A DNA stretch of 64,000 nucleotides from an uncultured Pelagibacteraceae bacterium (GTDB lineage: Bacteria > Pseudomonadota > Alphaproteobacteria > Pelagibacterales > Pelagibacteraceae). Where the stretch lies: assembly GCA_902558225.1 (NCBI GenBank), contig CACEDG010000001.1:1-64000 (forward strand). The letters run 5' to 3'. Position 1 is the stretch's first letter. Every line of letters starts with the position of its first letter. Below the pieces are notes generated by a model that was given only the letters and a program-made list of their open reading frames with translations, searched no databases and had not been told where the DNA came from. This document shows, piece after piece, positions 31,154 to 41,788 of this stretch. The position numbers and the translations under genes were made by a program.

Positions 31154-34100
31154 TGAATATTTATAAAAAAAATTTAGACTTACTTACAGAAAACAATGTT
31201 TATACAAAAGAGATGGAACATGATGCATGTGGAGTAGGATTGATTGCATCAACAGAGGGAAAAAAATCAAGAGAGGTTGTAGAATATGGAATTGAGGCCT
31301 TAAAGGCTGTTTGGCATCGAGGAGCTGTTGATGCTGACGGAAAAACTGGAGATGGTGCTGGAATACATTTAGAAATACCAAAAGATTTCTTTATTGAGAA
31401 AATTGAAGTTACTGGCCACATTTATGATGGTTCTGATATTTGTGTTGGGATGATCTTTTTACCTAGAAATGATTATGCCTCCCAGGAGAGCTGCAAAACT
31501 ATTGTTGAAAGCGAGTTAACAAAGAATAATTTTAGTATATATGGCTGGAGACAAGTACCTGTTAACCCAAAAGTTTTAGGGGAAAAAGCTTTTCAAACAA
31601 TGCCAGAGATAATTCAAGTACTCTTTAAATCAAATGACAAAAATTTAATTGATAAAAATCTTGAGAGAAAAATTTATGAGACAAGAAAAAAAATTGAAAA
31701 TAAAGCATTTAATCTGTCATTAAATAATTTTTATATTTGTTCGATAAGCTCTAAATCAATTATCTATAAGGGTATGTTTTTAGCTGAAGCTATTTCAGAT
31801 TTTTTTTTAGATTTAAAAGATGAAAGATTTGTATCAAGATATGCAATTTTCCATCAAAGATTTTCAACTAATACAGCTCCAAGCTGGAGTTTGGCCCAAC
31901 CGTTTAGAGCTGTTGCTCATAATGGTGAAATTAATACATATAAAGGAAACAAAAACTGGATGAGAGTGCATGAACAAGAAATGAGCAGCCCATTTTTTGA
32001 AAACGTTGAAAATTTAAAACCAGTTATACAAAAAGGAGTTTCTGACTCTGCAGCATTAGATAATGTTTTTGAATTATTAAACAAATCAGGACAACCCGCG
32101 CCTTTAGCAAAATTAATGATGATTCCAGATGCATGGTCTAAAAAAAATAAAACTTTGTCGAAAAGTCACCAACAATTATTTAACTTCTTAAATAGTACTA
32201 TGGAGCCGTGGGATGGACCAGCCGCAATTGCTGCAACAGATAATGAATGGGTAATCGCAGCAAATGATCGTAATGGTTTAAGACCCCTTAGATACGCAAT
32301 AACAAAAGATAAATTTCTTTTTGCTGGATCTGAAACTGGAATGATTGAGTTAAATGAAAAAAGGATTTTATCAAAAGGTAGACTTGGACCTGGTGAAATT
32401 ATTGGGGTAAGAATTGAGAAAGGCAAAGTATTTTCAAATAATCAAATCAAAGATTTTTTGGCAAAAGAATATAAACATTTCAATTCTCAGATAATTGATT
32501 TAGATGAAAAATTATCTATCTCTAATGAGAAGCATAATTTTGCTGGTGAAGATTTAAGAAGACGTCAGCATTCTTTTGGAATAAGTCTTGAAGATCTCGA
32601 GTTAATTTTGCATCCGATGGCGGAGGATGCCAAAGAGGCAACTGGTTCTATGGGTGATGATACTCCTTTAGCAGTTTTATCAGATAGATATAGACCTCTA
32701 TATCATTTTTTTAGACAAAATTTTAGTCAAGTTACTAATCCACCAATTGACTCCTTAAGAGAAAACAAGGTTATGAGTTTAAAAACAAGATTTGGTAATC
32801 TTGGCAATATTTTAGATTTTGATACCTTAACGAAAGAAAATATTTATGTATTGAATAGTCCAATATTATCAAATTCACAATTTAATAAGTTTATAAACTT
32901 TTTTGGAAAGAACTCTGTTTCTATCGATTGTACCTTTTTAGCTGAGGAAAATTTATTTGATTCAATTGAGAGAATTCAAAAGGAGTCAGAAATTGCTGTT
33001 AGACAGGGTGTAACCCAACTAATCTTAAGCGATAAAGCTATTTCAAATAAAAGAATGCCAATGCCAATACTATTGTGTGTTGGAGCAATTAATACATTTT
33101 TAATAGAGAAAAAATTGAGAGGATATGTTTCAATTAATGTTCAATCTGGTGAAGCTTTAGATACGCATTCATTTGCAACATTGATAGGAGTTGGTGCAAC
33201 AACTGTAAATCCATATCTTGCATTTGATAGCTTATACCAAAGACATGAAAAGAAACTGTTTGGTCAATATAGTTTCGATGAATGTGTAGAAAGATACATC
33301 AAGTCAGTTAATGCAGGGCTCTTAAAGATCATGTCAAAAATGGGAATTTCAGTTCTAAGTTCTTACCGAGGAGGTTGCAACTTTGAAACTGTTGGCTTAA
33401 GCAGATCAATAGTCGATGATTATTTTCCAGGGGTAACTTCAAAAATATCTGGTATTGGATTGTCAGGAATTGAAAAAAAAATACGTGCAATTCACAAAGA
33501 GGCTTTTGAGAGTACCGACACAGTTTTACCAATCGGTGGTATTTATAGATATAGAAAGAATGGAGAAACACACCAATATCAAGGAAGATTGATTCATTTG
33601 TTACAAAGTGCTGTTGGTTCGAATTCCTATTCTGCATATAAAAAATATGCTGAAGGAATATATAATTTACCTCCAATTAATTTGAGAGATTTAATAGATT
33701 TTAGAAAAAAGAAATTAGGTCCATCAATTCAAATTTCTGAGGTTGAACCACTAGAAAAAATATTGAGGAGATTCGGAAGCGGAAGTATGTCTCATGGAGC
33801 ACTTTCTAAGGAAGCTCACGAAACATTGGCTATTGGTATGAATAGAATCAAAGGCGCATCTTGTAGTGGTGAGGGTGGTGAAGATGAAAGTAGATTTAAG
33901 ATAATGAGCTCTGGGGATAGTGCCAATTCGAGAGTAAAACAAATAGCATCAGCAAGATTTGGTGTGACTGTAAATTATTTAAATAATTGTAATGAAATTG
34001 AGATTAAAATTGCTCAAGGTGCAAAACCTGGTGAGGGTGGTCAATTGCCAGGATTTAAGGTAACAGATGAAATCGCTAAATTAAGACACTCAACCCCAGG

Positions 34101-35658
34101 AGTTACTTTGATTTCCCCACCTCCACATCATGATATTTACTCTATTGAAGATTTAGCTCAACTTATTTATGATTTAAAACAAATCAATCCAAAAGCAAGA
34201 ATTGGTGTCAAGCTTGTTGCATCTTCTGGGGTTGGTACTATTGCAGCTGGAGTTGCGAAAGCAAAGGCAGATATAATTCTAATTTCAGGACATAATGGGG
34301 GAACTGGGGCTACACCACAAACTAGTGTTAAATATGTAGGTATACCCTGGGAAATGGGTCTTACTGAAGCTAATCAAGTATTAACCTTAAATAATTTAAG
34401 ACATAAAGTAACTTTAAGAACTGATGGAGGTATAAAGACAGGAAGAGATGTTGTTATCGCAGCTATGATGGGTGCAGAAGAATATGGCGTAGCAACTACT
34501 GCTTTAGTAGCGATGGGATGTATTATGGTAAGACAATGTCACTCTAATACTTGTCCTGTTGGAGTGTGCACTCAAAATGAAAAACTGAGAGAAAAATTTA
34601 CAGGTACTCCAGATAAAATAGTAAACTTATTTACATTTATTGCTACAGAAGTTAGAGAAATCTTAGCTGAACTTGGTTTTAAATCATTAAACGATGTGAT
34701 CGGTCGAACAGATTTATTGATGCAAGTAAGCAAAGCCTCTCCTAATCTAGATGATTTAGATCTTAACCCCTTGTTTGTGCAAGCAGACCCAGGTAACAAT
34801 AAAAGATACTGTGAGGTTACAGAAATTAATCGAGTTCCTGATACACTAGATCAAGAAATTTGGCCTGAAATTGAAAATGCTCTAGATAATTCGGGGAAAA
34901 TAGAAAATGAATTCTTAATAAAAAATACAAACAGGGCTGTGGGTACAAGAATTTCACATCATTTGTATAAAAAATATGGTTATGAAAAATTAGAAGAGAA
35001 TTTTTTAACCTTAAACTTTAAAGGTTCTGCTGGACAGTCTTTTGGAGCATTTGCTGCAAAAGGACTTAAACTTAAACTTAAAGGCGATGCAAATGATTAC
35101 GTTGGAAAAGGTTTGTCAGGAGCAACTATCTCAATAAAACTTCCTGATGAAAGTAATTTGATCTCTAATGAGAATACTATAATTGGAAATACAGTTCTTT
35201 ATGGTGCAACATCTGGTAAACTTTTCGCAGCTGGTCAAGCTGGAGATAGGTTTGCAGTAAGAAATTCTGGTGCCATTACTGTAATAGAAGGATGTGACTC
35301 TAACGGTTGTGAATATATGACTGGTGGTACAGCAGTTATTCTTGGCGATGTTGGAGATAATTTCGCTGCCGGGATGACAGGAGGAATGGCTTTTATTTAT
35401 GATAAATCTAAAGAATTTGAGAAAAAAGTTAACCCAGACTCAGTTGTATGGCAAAATATTGAAACTGAATATTGGTCAGCATTCTTAAAAAAATTAGTAT
35501 TAGAACATAGTGAAGAAACTGGATCAAATTTGTCTAAACAGATTGCTGATAATTTTGAAAATGAGTTAAAAAACTTTGTACAGGTTTGTCCTAAAGAAAT
35601 GGTAGATAAGCTAAAACATCCAATCTCAACAAAACCAAAAATACAAAAAGTTAGTTAA
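31153..35658 (+). CDS. gltB: glutamate synthase large subunit
   Basis: A 1501-residue protein. The propeptide is followed by the glutaminase nucleophile in DACGVGLIAS (Cys near residue 27), the FMN/synthase domain with KPGEGGQLPG and SGHNGGTGATP, the [3Fe-4S] motif MVRQCHSNTCPVGVC, and a C-terminal beta-helix rich in G-A-T/G repeats. It converts glutamine plus 2-oxoglutarate to two glutamates. Full length. It converges with the hydrolase gene, overlapping by 8 bases. Confidence 0.95.
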   Translation: MNIYKKNLDLLTENNVYTKEMEHDACGVGLIASTEGKKSREVVEYGIEALKAVWHRGAVDADGKTGDGAGIHLEIPKDFFIEKIEVTGHIYDGSDICVGMIFLPRNDYASQESCKTIVESELTKNNFSIYGWRQVPVNPKVLGEKAFQTMPEIIQVLFKSNDKNLIDKNLERKIYETRKKIENKAFNLSLNNFYICSISSKSIIYKGMFLAEAISDFFLDLKDERFVSRYAIFHQRFSTNTAPSWSLAQPFRAVAHNGEINTYKGNKNWMRVHEQEMSSPFFENVENLKPVIQKGVSDSAALDNVFELLNKSGQPAPLAKLMMIPDAWSKKNKTLSKSHQQLFNFLNSTMEPWDGPAAIAATDNEWVIAANDRNGLRPLRYAITKDKFLFAGSETGMIELNEKRILSKGRLGPGEIIGVRIEKGKVFSNNQIKDFLAKEYKHFNSQIIDLDEKLSISNEKHNFAGEDLRRRQHSFGISLEDLELILHPMAEDAKEATGSMGDDTPLAVLSDRYRPLYHFFRQNFSQVTNPPIDSLRENKVMSLKTRFGNLGNILDFDTLTKENIYVLNSPILSNSQFNKFINFFGKNSVSIDCTFLAEENLFDSIERIQKESEIAVRQGVTQLILSDKAISNKRMPMPILLCVGAINTFLIEKKLRGYVSINVQSGEALDTHSFATLIGVGATTVNPYLAFDSLYQRHEKKLFGQYSFDECVERYIKSVNAGLLKIMSKMGISVLSSYRGGCNFETVGLSRSIVDDYFPGVTSKISGIGLSGIEKKIRAIHKEAFESTDTVLPIGGIYRYRKNGETHQYQGRLIHLLQSAVGSNSYSAYKKYAEGIYNLPPINLRDLIDFRKKKLGPSIQISEVEPLEKILRRFGSGSMSHGALSKEAHETLAIGMNRIKGASCSGEGGEDESRFKIMSSGDSANSRVKQIASARFGVTVNYLNNCNEIEIKIAQGAKPGEGGQLPGFKVTDEIAKLRHSTPGVTLISPPPHHDIYSIEDLAQLIYDLKQINPKARIGVKLVASSGVGTIAAGVAKAKADIILISGHNGGTGATPQTSVKYVGIPWEMGLTEANQVLTLNNLRHKVTLRTDGGIKTGRDVVIAAMMGAEEYGVATTALVAMGCIMVRQCHSNTCPVGVCTQNEKLREKFTGTPDKIVNLFTFIATEVREILAELGFKSLNDVIGRTDLLMQVSKASPNLDDLDLNPLFVQADPGNNKRYCEVTEINRVPDTLDQEIWPEIENALDNSGKIENEFLIKNTNRAVGTRISHHLYKKYGYEKLEENFLTLNFKGSAGQSFGAFAAKGLKLKLKGDANDYVGKGLSGATISIKLPDESNLISNENTIIGNTVLYGATSGKLFAAGQAGDRFAVRNSGAITVIEGCDSNGCEYMTGGTAVILGDVGDNFAAGMTGGMAFIYDKSKEFEKKVNPDSVVWQNIETEYWSAFLKKLVLEHSEETGSNLSKQIADNFENELKNFVQVCPKEMVDKLKHPISTKPKIQKVS

Positions 35659-36397
35659 TTATCAATTCTAATTCTTTCTTTAATATATTTAACCATTTAG
35701 GTGAAGATAAACTGTGGTCACCGTTTTTAATAATCACTAATTTCTTTTTTTTTGATTTAAAAATTTCCAAAACTTTTTTAGAGTAAATCACAGGAACAGA
35801 TTTATCTTTACTTCCATGGATCATAGTTACTTTTATATTTTGATTTATTTTCTTATTTAAAATTTTATTTTTTCTACCATCTTTGATTAATTGATAGGTA
35901 ATAGGGTACTCATAATCCCCATGTTCTAAATTAATTATACCTTTTTTTACTATTTCCCTTTTCTTTCTTATTGAAAATTTTTTCCACATGAGATGTTCTA
36001 AAAATTCTGGAGCTGAGCCTATTCCTAAAAATCCACAAATTTTTTTTTTGAAATACTTAAATTGATTTAAGGAAATCCACGACCCCATACTTGAGCCAAC
36101 TAGTATCATTTTATTGTTTCTGACAATTTTTTTTATAAGAATTTTGACGTCTTTACTCCATGAGGAAATGTTTCCATCAATAAATTTACCATATGACTTG
36201 CCATGACCAGAATATTCAAGTGCTAAAAATCCAAGATTGTTCTTTTTTGCGAATTTATAAAATGCTTTTGGTTTGTTACCCTCTAAATCTGACATAAATC
36301 CGTGCAAAAAAACTATGTAAGTAGCTTTTTTTCTAAAATATTTTAAATACCTGATTTTTTTTGATTTAGAAATTTTGAAATAATTGAAATTTGTCAT
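35651..36397 (-). CDS. alpha/beta hydrolase
   Basis: A 248-residue hydrolase with FLHGFMSDLEG (oxyanion loop), VGSSMGSWISL (nucleophile elbow G-S-S-M-G near residue 103), MIHGSKDKSVPV (Asp) and NGDHSLSSP (His). Similar to the small palmitoyl-protein-thioesterase-like or RBBP9-type hydrolases of alphaproteobacteria; the substrate is unknown. Very Lys-rich. Its start is divergent from the glycosyltransferase gene. Confidence 0.82.
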   Translation of the reverse strand: MTNFNYFKISKSKKIRYLKYFRKKATYIVFLHGFMSDLEGNKPKAFYKFAKKNNLGFLALEYSGHGKSYGKFIDGNISSWSKDVKILIKKIVRNNKMILVGSSMGSWISLNQFKYFKKKICGFLGIGSAPEFLEHLMWKKFSIRKKREIVKKGIINLEHGDYEYPITYQLIKDGRKNKILNKKINQNIKVTMIHGSKDKSVPVIYSKKVLEIFKSKKKKLVIIKNGDHSLSSPKWLNILKKELELIIN

Positions 36398-36438
36398 TAA
36401 AGTTTATTAGTTTAATCTATTATTATATAATCTTTCAA

Positions 36439-37593
36439 ATGGCGTCTAATATAAAAGTTTTACAAGTAATCCCTAAGTTGGGATATGGTGGTGCAGAAAC
36501 TGGTTGTTATGATATTGCTCACTATTTACCAGAAAATAATTGTGAATCATTCATAGTCACAAGTGGTGGCGAATTGACAAAATTTGTTGATAAAAAAAAG
36601 GTAAAATTAATAAAGCTACCTGTCCATAGTAAAAATCCTATATTAATTTTATTGAATAGCTTTTTATTAGTTGGAATTATTTTATTTTATAATATTACAA
36701 TTGTCCACGCGAGAAGTAGAGCACCTGCATGGTCTTGTTTGTTAGCTACAAAATTGACACGAAGAAAGTTTGTTACAACATTTCACGGAACATACAACTT
36801 TAAAGGAAAAATTAAAAAATTTTATAATTCAGTTATGGTACGATCAGATCTGATAATTGCGGGTTCTAATTTTATCTTTTCTCACATAAATGAAAATTAT
36901 TCAAAATTTTTGAATTCATCAAAAAAATTTTTAGTAATTTTTAGAGGAATTAATGTTGATTATTTTGATTCCTCAACAAAATTAGAGGCAGAAGAAAGAA
37001 AACTTCTTCAAAAATGGGAGATTAATAAAGAAAAGAAAATTATATTGATGCCAGGCAGATTAACTTCGTGGAAAGGACAAGAGTTATTTATAAAGTCAAT
37101 TCATTTAGTAAAAACTGAGTTAGGTTATGAGGCTTTTCATGTAGTAATCCTTGGGAGCGAACAAGGCAGAGACTTATATAAAAATAAATTAGTTCGTTTG
37201 ACAGAACAATATAATCTCTCTAATCAAATAAAATTCATTGATCATTGCGAAGATATGGCATTGGCTTACAAAGTATCTGATATTGTTGTTTCTGCATCAA
37301 TTGAACCAGAGGCATTTGGTAGAGTTGCTGTTGAAGCACAATCAATGAAAAAATTAATAATTGCCAGCAATATTGGTGGATCGAATGAAACGATTATTAA
37401 TGGCAAAACAGGTATTTTATTTGACTCTGGAGATGCAACTTCACTTAGTAAAAAGATTATACAAGCATTAACTATGGATGAGGCAACTATTAAATTAATA
37501 GGTGAAGAAGCTAGAAAAAACATAATTAAAAAATTTAATGTTGAAAAAATGTGTTTTTCTACTTATTCAGAGTATAAAAGATTGTTTAATTAA
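36439..37593 (+). CDS. glycosyltransferase, family 4 type (GT-B)
   Basis: From ATG 36439 (384 residues; the frame is open to 36391) it starts NIKVLQVIPKLGYGGAETG, the glycine-rich N-terminal loop, and ends with SIEPEAFGRVAVEAQSMKKLIIASNIGG, the E-x7-E donor-binding motif of GT4 enzymes. It probably adds a sugar to lipopolysaccharide or another surface glycan. It ends directly before thrS. Confidence 0.88.
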   Translation: MASNIKVLQVIPKLGYGGAETGCYDIAHYLPENNCESFIVTSGGELTKFVDKKKVKLIKLPVHSKNPILILLNSFLLVGIILFYNITIVHARSRAPAWSCLLATKLTRRKFVTTFHGTYNFKGKIKKFYNSVMVRSDLIIAGSNFIFSHINENYSKFLNSSKKFLVIFRGINVDYFDSSTKLEAEERKLLQKWEINKEKKIILMPGRLTSWKGQELFIKSIHLVKTELGYEAFHVVILGSEQGRDLYKNKLVRLTEQYNLSNQIKFIDHCEDMALAYKVSDIVVSASIEPEAFGRVAVEAQSMKKLIIASNIGGSNETIINGKTGILFDSGDATSLSKKIIQALTMDEATIKLIGEEARKNIIKKFNVEKMCFSTYSEYKRLFN

Positions 37594-39513
37594 ATGCCTA
37601 TAATTTCATTACCTGACGGAAAAACTTTAAATTTCCAAAAAGAAGTTACTGGTTTGGAAATTGCAGATAAGATTAGTAAATCTCTCTCAAAACAAGCACT
37701 AATTATGAGTGTAGATGGTCAATTAAAAGATTTATATTTTTCTATTAATAAAGATTGCTCAGTTAAAATTTTTACCTCAAAAGATCCCGAGGGTTTAGAA
37801 GTTATTCGACATGATACTGCACATATAATGGCTATGGCTGTTCAAGAATTGTATCCAGGAACTCAAGTAACTATAGGGCCAGTAATTGAAAATGGCTTCT
37901 ATTATGATTTTGCCCGAAAAGAACCTTTCACAGAGGATGATTTAAAAAAAATAGAGAAAAGGATGTCAGAAATTATTGATAAAGATATTAAAACGAGAAG
38001 AGAGGTTTGGGAAAGAGATAGAGCAATAAGCCATTTTAAAAAAATCGGTGAGAAATATAAAGCAGAAATAATTGAGAGTATTCCTGAAAATGAAGAGCTT
38101 TCTGTTTATCATCACGGTGAAACATGGCATGATTTATGCAGAGGTCCTCATTTAGTATCGTCTGGTAAAATTGGTAAAGCATTTAAACTAACAAAAGTTT
38201 CGGGAGCCTATTGGCGTGGAGACTCAAATAATGAAATGCTCCAAAGAATTTATGGAACAGGCTGGGCTAATCAAAAAGACTTGGATGATCATTTAAATAG
38301 GATTGAAGAAGCAGAAAAAAGAGATCATAGAAAATTAGGAAAAGAAATGGATTTATTTCATTTTAGAGAGGAAAGTCCAGGCTCAGTTTTTTGGCATGAA
38401 AAAGGTTGGACCCTATTTCAAAAATTAATCGATTATATGAGAATGAAACAAAATATTGCTGGTTATAAAGAGATAAATACTCCAGAAGTTTTAGACAGAA
38501 GTTTGTGGGAAAAATCTGGACACTGGGAGAAATTTGGAGCGAATATGTATACTACAACTACTCCAGATGAAAAAATTTTTGCAGTAAAGCCTATGAATTG
38601 CCCAGGTTGTATTGAAGTTTTTAATCAAGGCCTCAAGAGTTATAAAGATTTACCTTTAAAGATGTCAGAGTTTGGAAAAGTTCACCGTTATGAGCCCTCA
38701 GGGGCATTGCATGGTTTGTTAAGGGTAAGAGCCTTCACTCAAGACGATGCTCATATATTTTGTACCGAAGATCAAATTACACAAGAGTGCTTGATAGTAA
38801 CGAATCTTATTTTAGAAATTTATAAAGATTTAGGTTTTGAAAATGTTATTTTAAAATATTCTGATAGACCTGAATTAAGAGTTGGAGATGATAGTGTATG
38901 GGATAAAGCAGAATCTGCCTTATTGGAAGCAGTTAAAGCAACTAAATTAGAATATAGTATAAATAAAGGTGAAGGTGCGTTCTATGGACCTAAAATTGAA
39001 TTTGTTTTGAGAGATGCTATTGGAAGAGATTGGCAATGTGGAACTTTGCAAGTCGACTTTAATTTGCCAGGTAGACTAGGTGCCTCGTACGTAGATAAAG
39101 ATGGAACAAAAAAAGTGCCGGTTATGCTTCATAGAGCTTTATTTGGCTCTTTAGAAAGATTTATAGGTATATTAATTGAAAATTATGCAGGAAAGTTTCC
39201 TTTCTGGATATCTCCATTACAAACAATGGTGATTCCAATATCCGAGGAATTCAACGACTATGCTATTAAAGTTTGTGAAAAAATTAAAAATTCAGGCATG
39301 AGTTCTTCAGTAGATTTAAAAAATAACAATTTAAATTATAAAATAAGAGATCATTCTTTAGCCAAGATACCAATTCTACTGATTTGTGGTAAAAAAGAAG
39401 TTGACTCCAATTCTGTAACCATTAGAAGATTAGACTCTAATAAACAAGAAAATATGGAATTAAAAACATTTTTAAAAACTTTCTCTGCTTTAAACAAAGC
39501 GTCGTCAAAATAA
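37594..39513 (+). CDS. thrS: threonyl-tRNA synthetase
   Basis: A 639-residue class II synthetase with TGS domain (1-60), the editing domain with the zinc-like motif RHDTAHIMAMA near residue 75, a catalytic core (NCPGCIEVF, VHRYEPSGALHGLLRVRAFTQDDAHIFC) and an anticodon-binding C terminus. Starts on the base after the glycosyltransferase stop and leads the translation cluster. Confidence 0.96.
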   Translation: MPIISLPDGKTLNFQKEVTGLEIADKISKSLSKQALIMSVDGQLKDLYFSINKDCSVKIFTSKDPEGLEVIRHDTAHIMAMAVQELYPGTQVTIGPVIENGFYYDFARKEPFTEDDLKKIEKRMSEIIDKDIKTRREVWERDRAISHFKKIGEKYKAEIIESIPENEELSVYHHGETWHDLCRGPHLVSSGKIGKAFKLTKVSGAYWRGDSNNEMLQRIYGTGWANQKDLDDHLNRIEEAEKRDHRKLGKEMDLFHFREESPGSVFWHEKGWTLFQKLIDYMRMKQNIAGYKEINTPEVLDRSLWEKSGHWEKFGANMYTTTTPDEKIFAVKPMNCPGCIEVFNQGLKSYKDLPLKMSEFGKVHRYEPSGALHGLLRVRAFTQDDAHIFCTEDQITQECLIVTNLILEIYKDLGFENVILKYSDRPELRVGDDSVWDKAESALLEAVKATKLEYSINKGEGAFYGPKIEFVLRDAIGRDWQCGTLQVDFNLPGRLGASYVDKDGTKKVPVMLHRALFGSLERFIGILIENYAGKFPFWISPLQTMVIPISEEFNDYAIKVCEKIKNSGMSSSVDLKNNNLNYKIRDHSLAKIPILLICGKKEVDSNSVTIRRLDSNKQENMELKTFLKTFSALNKASSK

Positions 39514-40059
39514 GTGGCAGATTATAAACAAAATTATTTTCAAAAAAGAACTAAAGATCGTGGACCCAGATCTAACAATAGAATTTCATCTCCTGAAGTT
39601 CAAGTTATAGCTAGTGATGGTCAGAATCTTGGTGTTTTGAACACTAATGAGGCGATATCAAAAGCGAAAAATCAAGGATTAGATTTAATTGAAATAGCGC
39701 CAAATGCAAACCCACCTGTCTGCAAGATTATGGACATGGGTAAGTTTAAATATGATGCTCAAAAAAAAGCTAATTTAGCTAAAAAGAAACAAAAAATTAT
39801 TGCTTTAAAAGAAATTAAGATGAGGCCAGTTACAGAAACTCATGATTATGAGTTTAAAGTAAAGAATGCAAAAAAATTTATTGCTAAAGGAGATAAAGTA
39901 AAATTCACCATTAGATTTAAAGGTCGTGAACTTCAACACTCCCATTTGGGCAATGAATTAATGACTAAAATTAAAGAAGATATGAAAGATATAGGTAAGG
40001 TAGAGTTGCACCCAAAATTTGATGGAAAACAAATGATAATGGTTATTCAGCCTTTATAA
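39514..40059 (+). CDS. infC: translation initiation factor IF-3
   Basis: A 181-residue IF-3 with N domain (VQVIASDGQNLGVL to NPPVCKIMDMGKFKYD), linker and C domain (RPVTETHDYEFKVKNAKKFI, VKFTIRFKGRELQH). It begins with GTG directly after the thrS stop. A non-ATG start is a hallmark of infC, where IF-3 autoregulates initiation at an unusual start codon. Confidence 0.95.
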   Translation: MADYKQNYFQKRTKDRGPRSNNRISSPEVQVIASDGQNLGVLNTNEAISKAKNQGLDLIEIAPNANPPVCKIMDMGKFKYDAQKKANLAKKKQKIIALKEIKMRPVTETHDYEFKVKNAKKFIAKGDKVKFTIRFKGRELQHSHLGNELMTKIKEDMKDIGKVELHPKFDGKQMIMVIQPL

Positions 40060-40112
40060 GCTTTAATATTTGTTGTAAATTTTCATCCTTCCTAGTATAA
40101 ACTCGCACAATT

Positions 40113-40319
40113 ATGCCTAAACTTAAAACTAAAAGCTCAGCAAAAAAAAGATTTAAGATATCAGCAAAAGGCAAAGTTATTATGGCTCAGGCTGGTAAAA
40201 GGCATGGTATGATTAAAAGATCGAATTCTCAAATAAGAAAATTAAGAGGTACAACTACGATGTCAAAACAAGACGGAAAAATTGTCAAATCGTACATGCC
40301 TTACAGTTTAAGAGGTTAA
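40113..40319 (+). CDS. rpmI: 50S ribosomal protein L35
   Basis: A 68-residue basic protein beginning [16 protein letters not shown], with [18 protein letters not shown] and the usual L35 composition. It follows infC after 53 bases in the conserved infC-rpmI-rplT order and is one base from rplT. Confidence 0.95.
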   Translation: MPKLKTKSSAKKRFKISAKGKVIMAQAGKRHGMIKRSNSQIRKLRGTTTMSKQDGKIVKSYMPYSLRG

Positions 40320-40320
40320 A

Positions 40321-40677
40321 ATGGCAAGAGTTAAAAGAGGTGTAACAAGTAGAGCAAAGCATAAAAAAGTTTTAAAAGCTGTTAAAGGCCAGTGGGGCAG
40401 AAGAAAAAATACTATTAGAGTTGCTAAGCAAGCAATGGAAAAGGCAATGCAATATGCCTACAGAGATCGCAGAAATAAAAAAAGAGATTTTAAATCTCTA
40501 TGGATCCAAAGAATTAATGCTGGCGTAAGAGCAGAGGGGCTAACATATTCTAAATTTATTAATGGTCTCAATAAATGTGGAATAAAACTAGATCGAAAAA
40601 TTTTAGCAGAAATAGCATATGATAGTCCAGAAGCCTTTAAATCTATTGTTCAAAAAGCACAATCTGCTTTAAATTAA
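40321..40677 (+). CDS. rplT: 50S ribosomal protein L20
   Basis: A 118-residue protein with [20 protein letters not shown], the helical [35 protein letters not shown] and a normal C-terminal globular part. It binds 23S rRNA early in assembly. In other bacteria L20 represses this operon; no leader pseudoknot can be judged here by eye. Confidence 0.96.
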   Translation: MARVKRGVTSRAKHKKVLKAVKGQWGRRKNTIRVAKQAMEKAMQYAYRDRRNKKRDFKSLWIQRINAGVRAEGLTYSKFINGLNKCGIKLDRKILAEIAYDSPEAFKSIVQKAQSALN

Positions 40678-40720
40678 TCTTCACTATTGTTTTATTTCTG
40701 TGAAGAAATAATCTGTAAAA

Positions 40721-41788
40721 ATGTCTGATCTTAAAAAATTAAAAGATGAGTTTCTTTCAAAACTTAGAGGGAAATTAAATCTCTCAGAAGTAAATCAAAT
40801 TAAATCAGAGCTATTTGGAAAAAATGGACTGATCCCAACACAATTTAAAAAAATAGGAACAATTGCTGAGAGTGAAAAAAAAAAATTTGCCTCCGACTTA
40901 AACATTATTAAAGATGAACTACAAAGCTTAATTAATTCTAAAATAAATGAGGCCGAAAACACAGAGATAAACAAAAAATTAGAGCAAGAAAGAATAGATA
41001 TTACTTTACCTGAGCGATCTTTTGTAAGAGGAAAGATTCATCCTGTGTCCCAAACAATCGATGAAATATCATCTATTTTTTCTGAAATAGGTTTTAGTGT
41101 TGAGGAAGGTCCAGATGTGGAAAATGAATATAACAATTTCACAGCTTTAAATACTCCTGAAAATCATCCAGCAAGGGATATGCACGACACATTTTATTTG
41201 GATGAAAAAAAACAAAATTTATTACGAACACACACATCTCCAGTTCAAATCAGAACTATGATAAAAGATAAACCACCTTTTAAAATTATTGCACCAGGAA
41301 GAACTTATAGATCAGATAGTGATCAAACTCATACTCCTATGTTTCATCAAGTTGAGGGTTTGCATATAGATAAAGACATTAATATGGGCCACTTAAAAGG
41401 ATGTTTAAATTATTTTATAAAAGAGTTTTTTGAGGTTGATAAAATTAAAATGAGATTTAGACCTAGTCATTTTCCTTTTACAGAGCCATCTGCTGAAGTT
41501 GATATTGGTTACGAGATGAAAGATGGAAAAATAATTGTTGGTGAAGGTGATCAATGGCTTGAGATTTTAGGATGTGGAATGGTTCATCCGAATGTTTTAA
41601 AAAATGTAAATGTAGATACAGCGAAGTATCAAGGGTATGCATTTGGTATCGGTATTGATAGGCTTGCAATGTTGAAGTATGGCATAAACGATTTAAGAGC
41701 ATTTTTCGATTGTGATTATAGATGGTTAAGTCATTTTGGATTTGATCCACTAGACGTACCATCAAATTATAGAGGCTTAAGTAGATGA
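40721..41788 (+). CDS. pheS: phenylalanyl-tRNA synthetase alpha subunit
   Basis: A 355-residue class II synthetase subunit. N-terminal coiled coil (residues 1-90), [19 protein letters not shown], then motif 2 region [20 protein letters not shown] and motif 3 in [14 protein letters not shown]. It overlaps pheT by 4 bases (ATGA). A 7-bp hairpin (40678-40706) in the leader lacks a T-run and is not convincing as an attenuator. Confidence 0.95.
   Translation: MSDLKKLKDEFLSKLRGKLNLSEVNQIKSELFGKNGLIPTQFKKIGTIAESEKKKFASDLNIIKDELQSLINSKINEAENTEINKKLEQERIDITLPERSFVRGKIHPVSQTIDEISSIFSEIGFSVEEGPDVENEYNNFTALNTPENHPARDMHDTFYLDEKKQNLLRTHTSPVQIRTMIKDKPPFKIIAPGRTYRSDSDQTHTPMFHQVEGLHIDKDINMGHLKGCLNYFIKEFFEVDKIKMRFRPSHFPFTEPSAEVDIGYEMKDGKIIVGEGDQWLEILGCGMVHPNVLKNVNVDTAKYQGYAFGIGIDRLAMLKYGINDLRAFFDCDYRWLSHFGFDPLDVPSNYRGLSR

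Noticed and set aside
31184..31421. Minus-strand frames inside gltB
   Set aside because: Shadows of a well-conserved gene; similar antisense frames across gltB, lepA and pheS were dropped for the same reason.
36391..36438. Upstream start for the glycosyltransferase
   Set aside because: The extra 16 residues overlap the divergent hydrolase start and precede the conserved N-terminal strand; ATG 36439 fits the family.
40678..40706. pheST attenuator
   Set aside because: A 7-bp hairpin with a 15-base loop and no T-run or Phe-rich leader peptide.
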